The position numbers and the translations under genes were made by a program. Below the pieces are notes generated by a model. The model was given only the letters and a program-made list of their open reading frames with translations. It was not told where the DNA came from and made no database searches. From an uncultured Phycisphaerales bacterium (GTDB taxonomy: Bacteria; Planctomycetota; Phycisphaerae; WQYP01), in contig CAIMWO010000018.1 of assembly GCA_903845195.1 (NCBI GenBank), positions 35,174 to 99,173 of the forward strand: DNA of 64,000 nt. Reading direction: 5' to 3'. Of the stretch, positions 28,862 to 36,367 are shown one piece after another; position 1 is the first letter of the stretch, and every line of letters begins with the position of its first letter.

Positions 28862-30106
28862 ATGGCTGATATTCGAAGCCAGTGGATTCAGTCGCTGCGT
28901 GCCGAGCTCGATGAGCGTCGCGCAGGGCATCTGTTGCGCGAACTGCGGCAAGTCGAATCGCCGCAGGGACCCACACTGGTGATTGACGGCCATGAGTACG
29001 TGCAGTTCTGCACGAATAATTATCTTGGACTCGCGACCGATCCGGAAGTGATCGAGGCGTCGCGAGAGGCCACCGGACGGTTCGGCGCCGGCAGCGGCGC
29101 GTCGCGACTGGTGGCCGGTTCAATGGCACTGCATCACCAGCTTGAGACGGCACTCGCTCATTTCAAACACGCGGAAGCGGCACTCGTTTTTCCGACGGGT
29201 TTCATGGCCAACCTTGCAGTGCTGACCACGTTTGCCGGCGAAGACGATCTGGTGGTTTCGGACAAGCTCAATCACGCCAGCCTGCTGGATGCTGCGAAGT
29301 TCAGCGGCGCGTATCACCGGACGTTTCCGCACCGCAAGTATGAGCGGGCTGCGGAATTGCTGGAGAAGCAGGAAGTAAGAAGCAAGAAGCAAGATGAGAA
29401 GGGGAAAGATCAAGAATCAGGCAGGAAGAGCGCGGGGCGTCGATTTCTGGTGACGGACTCGTTTTTTTCGATGGATGGCGATCTGGCGGATCTGCCCGCC
29501 GCATGCGCCGTCGCTGCGAGCCATGATGCCCTGGTGATCGTCGATGAAGCCCACGGGACGGGCGTGCTGGGGCCGCGCGGTGCGGGGGTGGCGGAACTGC
29601 AGGGAGTGGAAGACCGCGTGACGCTCTCGATCGGAACGCTGAGCAAGGCGCTAGGATCGCTGGGCGGATTCGTCACCGGGCCGCGTGAGGCGATCGAGAT
29701 GCTCGTGAATGCAGCCCGCAGTTTCATTTACACGACGGCCCTTCCTCCCGGATGCTCGGCGGCGGCGCTGGCGGCATTGAAAATCGTCGAACGAGAACCG
29801 GCGCGCCGGCAGCGTGTGATGAGCTTGGCGCAACGGGTGAAGACGGAACTCGAGGCGCTGGGATTTGACTGCGGAAACTCCGCCTCGCCCGTCATCCCTG
29901 TCATCTTGGGCGAAGCGGAAACGGCTGTGGCGGCGGCCATGTTCTTACGTCAGCGCGGCATCTACGTACCGGCTATTCGCCCCCCCACCGTCCCACCGAA
30001 GTCCGCACGCCTGCGGATCAGCCTGATGACCACGCACACCGATAGCCAGGTGTCACAACTCATCGACGCGATGGCAGCGCTGGCCGCTGATCAGGCAAAC
30101 CGCTGA
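28862..30106 (+). CDS. bioF: 8-amino-7-oxononanoate synthase / glycine C-acetyltransferase family (AONS)
   Basis: YVQFCTNNYLGLATDPEVIEA, GSGASRLVAGSMALHHQLE, VTDSFFSMDGDLADL, IVDEAHGTGVLGPRGAG, LSIGTLSKALGSLGGFV. Confidence 0.92.
   Translation: MADIRSQWIQSLRAELDERRAGHLLRELRQVESPQGPTLVIDGHEYVQFCTNNYLGLATDPEVIEASREATGRFGAGSGASRLVAGSMALHHQLETALAHFKHAEAALVFPTGFMANLAVLTTFAGEDDLVVSDKLNHASLLDAAKFSGAYHRTFPHRKYERAAELLEKQEVRSKKQDEKGKDQESGRKSAGRRFLVTDSFFSMDGDLADLPAACAVAASHDALVIVDEAHGTGVLGPRGAGVAELQGVEDRVTLSIGTLSKALGSLGGFVTGPREAIEMLVNAARSFIYTTALPPGCSAAALAALKIVEREPARRQRVMSLAQRVKTELEALGFDCGNSASPVIPVILGEAETAVAAAMFLRQRGIYVPAIRPPTVPPKSARLRISLMTTHTDSQVSQLIDAMAALAADQANR
29365..29427. repeat. GAAGCAA heptanucleotide tandem repeat inside bioF
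   Basis: GAAGCAG GAAGTAA GAAGCAA GAAGCAA GATGAGA AGGGGAA AGATCAA GAATCAG GCAGGAA (9 x 7 = 63 nt; later units degenerate). Confidence 0.85.
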
Positions 30107-30134
30107 ATCCCCCCCCCGCACAGCGCAAGAAAAA

Positions 30135-30152
30135 CCCCGGCCGATACCGGGG
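30135..30152. terminator. Hairpin, likely terminator between convergent genes
   Basis: AAAAA-CCCCGG-CCGATA-CCGGGG-TCTGGTTT between convergent bioF and the HTH/TM gene. Confidence 0.6.
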
Positions 30153-30182
30153 TCTGGTTTGCGTTGAATTGGAACCTGCCGA

Positions 30183-31058
30183 TCAGGTTTTGGCCTTGCC
30201 AACGAAGAAGCCTACGCCGGCGAGGAGGGCCGAAACCACCACCAGCACCGCGGAGAAGAGGAAGATCTTGCCGTTATCCTGGGTGATAGCGCCGAACCAT
30301 GAGGGGAGGTAGTTGTTCAGCGAGGCGCCGACGATAATGCCGACGGTCGCCATGACCAACACGGCCGCAAGGGCCAACCCGCCGAACGCGCCGGATGCCG
30401 GATCGGTTTCTTCCAGCACTTCCGCCACGCCGAGCGGTGCGGCAGAGCCACCGGTCGCGATATTCTCCAGGCCCGATGGCCCGGACGATTCGACCGTGGC
30501 GGAATGTTCAAAGATGCCGGAGGACGAGCCGATGCCTTCGGTCTTGGCCTGTTCGCCACCGGGATAAATTTCGTCGAGCAACTCAGCGCCGAGGGAGGTG
30601 TCATCCGATTCGCGGGTCAGGTCGAGCAGACCGGAGCCGGAACCGACGCCTTCGAGTGAAAGCTGATCGTCGATGGCGGATTGGATCTGAGTTTGAGCGG
30701 CAGCCTCGGCGGGCTTCACTTCGCCCTTCTCGAAAACCTGCACGCCCTGGCCGGTGACCACCGTATCTTCCTTGGCCGCGGCCGCGGGAGCGTTGGAGTC
30801 GGAAAGCGAGATCACATCGCTGGCGCCGGAGTCCTTGGGGGGAAGGGAGATGCCGGAGTCGGACAGCCCCAACTCAGCAGCGCCGGGCTTGCTGCCCTTA
30901 TCGGCGGCGAATTTGTCGACCTGGTCGACCTTGAACATCACGCGAGCACCATCACGAAATTCGCGTAACTTGTTGTCGGCAACGAATTGCTTGAGCTGGT
31001 CCGTCGAAACGCTCAGCTTCTGGGCCGCTTCTTCCGTTGTGTAAAACATCTTGGCCAT
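30183..31058 (-). CDS. Membrane-anchored protein with N-terminal excisionase/MerR-like HTH
   Basis: MAKMFYTTEEAAQKLSVSTDQLKQFVADNKLREFRDGARVMFKVDQVDKFAA at N-terminus; two hydrophobic TM segments at C-terminus. Confidence 0.75.
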   Translation of the reverse strand: MAKMFYTTEEAAQKLSVSTDQLKQFVADNKLREFRDGARVMFKVDQVDKFAADKGSKPGAAELGLSDSGISLPPKDSGASDVISLSDSNAPAAAAKEDTVVTGQGVQVFEKGEVKPAEAAAQTQIQSAIDDQLSLEGVGSGSGLLDLTRESDDTSLGAELLDEIYPGGEQAKTEGIGSSSGIFEHSATVESSGPSGLENIATGGSAAPLGVAEVLEETDPASGAFGGLALAAVLVMATVGIIVGASLNNYLPSWFGAITQDNGKIFLFSAVLVVVSALLAGVGFFVGKAKT

Positions 31059-31234
31059 AGACGACTCCTCGCGATTTGCCTGCTAAGAGGACTTGAAATC
31101 TATCTCAAAGGGCTTTTTCCGACGCACCATATTGCGAACGCAAAGATTTTCGGCGGCCTTCTGAGATAGCGTGTTAACGATTCTTGTAACACCAGTGGCT
31201 ACAAAAGTCTAGGGCCATGCCCATCGAGTTTCCG

Positions 31235-31720
31235 CTATTTGTTCTCCGGCGGGTTCTGGTCAACCGTCGGGGTATCGGTCTGGTTCTTCAACTCCGTCCG
31301 GGCTCGCTGTTTTTGCACGAAATCCAACACGTCCTTGGGGGTGGGCGAATCGTTGTTGAGATCTTCGAGAAAGCGGTCATTTTTGAAGGAACGGGCCGCA
31401 ATCAGCTTGAAACGGTTACCCTCGGGCAAGACGCGGTAGACGCAGATTGTGGAGGAATCGATATCCATCAGGTAGAGCCCAAAGGCGGTGGGGCCAAGCT
31501 GTGCGGGCATCATGTAGATGCCGCGAGCGCCGAGCAGGCCTCCGGTGGGCGTTTGGGCAAAGGCGCCACGATCGAGGATCAGTTCGGGGAATTGTCCGCC
31601 GCTGTGCGAATAAACCATGGCTGCGGCATTGGCCAGGAGGCCCAAGCCGAGGCACCACAGAGCCGCATTGGTCCAATTGCGGCGCGGCGCGGGGGACGGA
31701 TTCTGACTTTGATCAGTCAT
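31235..31720 (-). CDS. Single-TM protein of unknown function
   Basis: TM ALWCLGLGLLANAAAMVY; no recognised domain. Confidence 0.6.
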   Translation of the reverse strand: MTDQSQNPSPAPRRNWTNAALWCLGLGLLANAAAMVYSHSGGQFPELILDRGAFAQTPTGGLLGARGIYMMPAQLGPTAFGLYLMDIDSSTICVYRVLPEGNRFKLIAARSFKNDRFLEDLNNDSPTPKDVLDFVQKQRARTELKNQTDTPTVDQNPPENK

Positions 31721-31886
31721 GCGCTGGTTCCAGCATTCTTGTTCGGACAGGGGGCCGAAACGCCTGCCAACGCTTCGACCATATCACGCTATCTTACCTG
31801 CTGGGAGACGCTTACGGCAAGTATGGACGAAACGTTCTTCATCAAGAAGCAGGAATCAAAAACGCGGACGCGATATAATCGACCGC

Positions 31887-32294
31887 ATGATTATGAAGAA
31901 CCTGACCAGCGTTACCCCGCAAACCGTCACCATGGCCGGCGCCGAAAAGGTGCAGATGCAGCTTTTGTGTGGCCCGGGAGATGGTGCGCCGAGCTTTGCC
32001 ATGAGAAAATTTATCATCGCGCCGGGTGGATGCACACCCCTACATCAGCATGATTACGAGCATGAAGTGCTGATCCTTGCCGGTGGGGGCGTTGCTTTCG
32101 GTAATGGCCGCGAAAACGCGATCAAGTCGGGCGATGTGCTCTTCGTGCCTGCCAATGAACTGCACCAGTTTCGCAATACCGGCGGCATGCCACTGGAATT
32201 TCTGTGCCTGGTCCCGGCCTTCGTGCACCAGAGCGGCGCACCGCAGCCGGTCGCGGTAAACTGTGCGAGCGATATGGCCGCCAACAAGAAGTAG
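31887..32294 (+). CDS. Cupin-domain protein
   Basis: KFIIAPGGCTPLHQHDYEHEVLILAGGGVAFGNGRENAIKSGDVLFVPANELHQFRN. Start at ATG 31887. Confidence 0.92.
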   Translation: MIMKNLTSVTPQTVTMAGAEKVQMQLLCGPGDGAPSFAMRKFIIAPGGCTPLHQHDYEHEVLILAGGGVAFGNGRENAIKSGDVLFVPANELHQFRNTGGMPLEFLCLVPAFVHQSGAPQPVAVNCASDMAANKK

Positions 32295-32337
32295 TCCCCA
32301 ACGACAATCGGGGGAGATCGGCGGACGGGGTTCAGCA

Positions 32338-33597
32338 ATGTCCACACCCAGCAAACAGCGCGACCGAGCGGTCATCACCGTTACGCCTGAAGTTTCTGGA
32401 CAGCCGAATGAACCGGCGCAATCCCCGCAAACTCTCGAAGTGGCCGGGCAGCGGCTGACCGTCTTCGTCGAATCGCCGCCGCTGTATGAAGCGATGCTGG
32501 CCGACCTTGCTGCGGCTCGCCAGCGTATCTGGCTGGAGGTTTACATTTTCAGCAATGATGGCGCGGGGACGGCCATCGCCGAGATGCTCGCACGGAAAGC
32601 ACGCGAAGGCGTGGATGTCCGCATCATGTACGACGCGGTGGGGTCAAGCACGACACCCGCGGCGTTCTTTACAGCGCTTCAAGCCGCCGGCGCCCAGGTA
32701 CATGCCTATCACTCGTTCTGGGAAGCCCTGCAAAGATTCCGGCCGCTGACGCTGTTGAACCGGCGCAACCACCGCAAACTTCTCGTGATCGACCAGAGCA
32801 TTGGATACTTCGGCGGGATGAACATCGTCAACCACGTCGGCGATGACGCCGGCAAGAGCGCCGGTCCGTCCAGCGGGGGATGGCGTGACGCTCACGTACG
32901 GCTTGAAGGCGCGCAACAGTCCGAGATTGCCGAGTCGTTCAGTCGCTCGTGGCAGAAAGCCCACGGCCAGCCGCTCCGCGGGAAAAGAAAATACTTTCGC
33001 CGGGTGCTCCGCGGCATCTCCAGCAAATCCGCGAACACCGGACCGGCTGAATCCATCCACTTTTTTGATTCGGGCCCCGGCATCCGCTACGGCGCCGCAG
33101 GACGCGTCTTTCGCCGCGTAATGCGATTGGCACGCTCCAGTGTGACGATTTCGATGGCTTACTTCATACCCGTGGGTCCATTGGTGCAAAGCCTGCTCCG
33201 CGCCCGCAGGCGTGGCGTGCGTTTCCGGCTGATCGTTCCGGGATCGCAATCTGATGTCTGGCTGGTGCAGCGCGCCACCAGCCACATCTATGCGCGCCTC
33301 ATCCGCCGCGGCTTCCGCGTCTACGAGCGCCGCGACCAGATGCTCCACGCCAAGATCATCATCGTCGATCACCAATGGACGCTCGTCGGCTCGGCCAACA
33401 TGGATCCACTGTCGATGTATTTTAATCTGGAATTTCTGGCCGTGATTCGTTCGCAGGCGTTCGCCGAGATGGTGGAGCGGATCACACGTTTTGAATTGCA
33501 GCACTCGCAGCGCATTACCGAAGCCCATTGCAGGCGCATCACACGCTGGAATCGCCTGCTGAACGCGCTGGCGTGGTCACTGCGGTGGTGGCTGTGA
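32338..33597 (+). CDS. Phospholipase D / cardiolipin synthase family protein
   Basis: Two HKD motifs: HRKLLVIDQSIGYFGGMNI and HAKIIIVDHQWTLVGSANMD. Start at ATG 32338. Confidence 0.93.
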   Translation: MSTPSKQRDRAVITVTPEVSGQPNEPAQSPQTLEVAGQRLTVFVESPPLYEAMLADLAAARQRIWLEVYIFSNDGAGTAIAEMLARKAREGVDVRIMYDAVGSSTTPAAFFTALQAAGAQVHAYHSFWEALQRFRPLTLLNRRNHRKLLVIDQSIGYFGGMNIVNHVGDDAGKSAGPSSGGWRDAHVRLEGAQQSEIAESFSRSWQKAHGQPLRGKRKYFRRVLRGISSKSANTGPAESIHFFDSGPGIRYGAAGRVFRRVMRLARSSVTISMAYFIPVGPLVQSLLRARRRGVRFRLIVPGSQSDVWLVQRATSHIYARLIRRGFRVYERRDQMLHAKIIIVDHQWTLVGSANMDPLSMYFNLEFLAVIRSQAFAEMVERITRFELQHSQRITEAHCRRITRWNRLLNALAWSLRWWL

Positions 33598-33634
33598 CGG
33601 GCTTCGCCGGCTTTCTCACGTCATGGATGGCGGA

Positions 33635-34084
33635 TCAGTCGAAGACCCATGCCCGGGCGGCGAGTTCGTAGTCCACGAGTTCTTCGGGTTTGAACCAGAT
33701 CGCCAGTTCCGTTTTGGCGGATTCGGGCGAGTCCGAGCCGTGGATCAGGTTGAAGGATGCCGAAACGCCGTAATCGCCGCGGATGGTGCCGGGCTCGGCC
33801 TTGAAGCCGAAGGTGGCGCCCATCATTTTTCGCGCGATGTCGACGACGCCCTTGCCCTGCAGCGCCATCACGATGACCGGGCTGGAGGTCATGTATTTCA
33901 GCAGGCCGTCATAGAAGGGTTTGCCCTTGTGCGGCGCGTAATGCTTCTCGGCCAGTTCCACCGGAATCTTCATGAACTTCATGCCGACGACTTGAAGTCC
34001 CTTGTCTTCGAAACGGGAGATGATTTTGCCGGTCAAGCCGCGCTGCACTGCGTCGGGCTTGAGAATAATCAGTGTGCGATCCAT
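33635..34084 (-). CDS. ndk: Nucleoside diphosphate kinase
   Basis: MDRTLIILKPDAVQRGLTGKIISRFEDKGL...NLIHGSDSPESAKTELAIWF. Confidence 0.97.
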   Translation of the reverse strand: MDRTLIILKPDAVQRGLTGKIISRFEDKGLQVVGMKFMKIPVELAEKHYAPHKGKPFYDGLLKYMTSSPVIVMALQGKGVVDIARKMMGATFGFKAEPGTIRGDYGVSASFNLIHGSDSPESAKTELAIWFKPEELVDYELAARAWVFD

Positions 34085-34193
34085 GACTCGTCACTCCAAA
34101 AAATAGAGGCAATTTGAGGGGGACATCCTACGGCATCGCCGGGATGTTGTCACACCGCACATAGGCATTGTGCTTGTGGCGGGCTATTCGCCC

Positions 34194-36197
34194 TCAGGAC
34201 TCGACGATCGCCACGCCGTACGCGGGCAACGTCAACGTGCCGCCGGCGACCTTCTGCGCCGTCAGGAGTTCCTTGCACTTCTCCGGCAAGCCGCGGACCT
34301 GCTCGGGCTTGGTGGAATGATTCATCAGAAACAGGTATTTGTGCTTGCCCGAGTCGCGGGAAATCGCTTCGACCCGTGGCGTGGCGTCGACCAGTGAGGA
34401 GAGCCCCGCCATTTCCATCAGCTCATCAGCCAGCGTGTCGGTCGCTTCACTGGGACAGTAGCCGCCGACATAAATGATCGATCCCTTGCCGACCTTGGCC
34501 CGCGTGATGGCCGGGGCGCCGGCCAGCAGTGTGTCATCGGTGTCCCAGGTGGCCAGCACCTCCGTGCCGCGGGTCGGCTTGAGGCGTTCGGCAAATAGGC
34601 TCAGTGTGAAATTACGATCGCCGCCGAGTTTCACCGGGCGCGTCTTACCGTCCAGCATCGTCCAGTCTTCTACTTCCACGCCGGCGACTTTGCGCCACAA
34701 TCCGGGAAGCACCGCTTCAACGATGTGACAGTTGCGATCCTTCAATCCCGACTGGGCGCCGAGTACCACGACTCCGCCGGCCTGGGCGAACGCCGTCACT
34801 TTCTCAACCAGCGCCTTATCCACAATTTTCAGGTGCGGGAGGATCAGAATCTTGTAGCCCTTGAGATTGGAGCTTGGCCAGACGATATCGGTGGGAATCT
34901 GCCGGCCGGCAAATTCGCCGATCCAGCGGCCAAGTTCCCAGCGGCCATCCGGAATATAGGTATTGATCCGCGTGTCATTGACGTCATTGTCGTAATCGCG
35001 CATCACCGCGACCGCGCGGGCCACCGGAGCATCCCACAGCGCCTTGGGCAACCGGGCGATCTCGCTGCCGACAGTCTTGGCCTCGGCCAGACGGCGACTA
35101 TCGCGATCATCCTGATCGATCAGGCCGTGCCAATGCTGTTCGGCGCCGTACGGACAGGTACGCCAGCGGAAATAACTGAGCGCCTTGGCGCCGTGGGCGA
35201 TCGATTGCCAGGTAAAAAGGCGCTGCTGCCCCTGCCGCGGCGTCCGATGGAGATAACTCAACTGGCCCCCGGGACCGGACTGCTGTTCCATGACGGCGTA
35301 GGGGAACGAAAGCGATCTCGCGACGTGCAGGCCGTGGGCGTAATCGGTCCAATTGCCTTCACCGGTGAAAAGCGGGTATTGGTCGTGCGAGAAGAAATCC
35401 AGCCCACCGTCATGAACGAGCTTGGGCCCGTCAACATTGGCGAAAAGGTGATTGTGCGTGATGAGCCACTTCGGATTGGCCTTGCGAAGAATGTCCGCCT
35501 GCCGCCGTGCGAAGCGGCACACCATATCCGAGATGAATCGCGATTCATCGAGCAGGTGCGAAGGATTGGGGTGGGCGGCCGTCGGATGCGGGAGGAGAAT
35601 CTGCGACCAGTCGTTGTACTGCTGACTCCAGAAGGCAGTGCCCCACGCCTTATTGAGTTTCTCAATCGTGCCGTATTTTTCCTGCAGCCAGATGCGGAAT
35701 GCCGCCTCATCGGATGGTGCGTAGCTCACATCCATGTGGCAATTGAATTCATTGTCGAGCTGCCACGCGAAGATCTGTTTCTCGCGCCGGTAATGCTCGG
35801 CCAGGGCGGTGCAGATCTTATCGGAGAGCTCAATGTACTTCGGCGAAGTGTAGTTGTAGTTTCGCCGGGAGCCATGTTCCATCGGAATGCGCTGAAAATT
35901 GTAGCGGAGCACTTCGGGATAGTTCCGGGCGATCCAGGCGGGGCCGCAGTAGGTCGGCGTGCCGAAGATGACCTTGAGGCCGTGCTTGCGGCAAAGATTC
36001 AAGACATTGTCGAAAAGGTCAAAGCGGTACTGGCCCTCGACTGGCTCAAAATATCCCCAAGCCCCTTCGCCGATGCGGATGTATTCAAATCCCGCGGCTG
36101 CGATGCGCTGGATGTCCGAGGCATGCCGCGATGCATCCCAGTGCTCAGGGTAGTAGCACACACCGTAAAGAAACCCATCGGGTAGAGTGCGGGGCAT
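34194..36197 (-). CDS. GH42 beta-galactosidase
   Basis: GVCYYPEHWDASRHASDIQRIAAAGFEYIRIGEGAWGYFEP, WQLDNEFNCH (acid/base Glu), VMEQQSGPGG (nucleophile region). Confidence 0.94.
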   Translation of the reverse strand: MPRTLPDGFLYGVCYYPEHWDASRHASDIQRIAAAGFEYIRIGEGAWGYFEPVEGQYRFDLFDNVLNLCRKHGLKVIFGTPTYCGPAWIARNYPEVLRYNFQRIPMEHGSRRNYNYTSPKYIELSDKICTALAEHYRREKQIFAWQLDNEFNCHMDVSYAPSDEAAFRIWLQEKYGTIEKLNKAWGTAFWSQQYNDWSQILLPHPTAAHPNPSHLLDESRFISDMVCRFARRQADILRKANPKWLITHNHLFANVDGPKLVHDGGLDFFSHDQYPLFTGEGNWTDYAHGLHVARSLSFPYAVMEQQSGPGGQLSYLHRTPRQGQQRLFTWQSIAHGAKALSYFRWRTCPYGAEQHWHGLIDQDDRDSRRLAEAKTVGSEIARLPKALWDAPVARAVAVMRDYDNDVNDTRINTYIPDGRWELGRWIGEFAGRQIPTDIVWPSSNLKGYKILILPHLKIVDKALVEKVTAFAQAGGVVVLGAQSGLKDRNCHIVEAVLPGLWRKVAGVEVEDWTMLDGKTRPVKLGGDRNFTLSLFAERLKPTRGTEVLATWDTDDTLLAGAPAITRAKVGKGSIIYVGGYCPSEATDTLADELMEMAGLSSLVDATPRVEAISRDSGKHKYLFLMNHSTKPEQVRGLPEKCKELLTAQKVAGGTLTLPAYGVAIVES

Positions 36198-36367
36198 GCG
36201 GACTCCTGAAAGAGGCTAGGCAATCGGCAGCGGCCCAAGACGGGTGAAAGCTCCACTGGGCCCACGGAATGCGTGGCATCATAACAGGACTTGGCAGGTT
36301 TTCGATACGCCAATCCACGAAGGCGGCAATAATTGTACGCTTTTAGGGATAATGGTCAAAATAGAGT

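Noticed and set aside
34725-36185. 486-aa plus-strand ORF antisense to GH42
   Set aside because: No recognisable domain; the GH42 gene on the minus strand explains the region.
36200-36360. Hairpin GGCCCA...TGGGCC upstream of GH42, considered as a riboswitch or ncRNA
   Set aside because: Only a short stem; no match to any RNA class I could recognise.
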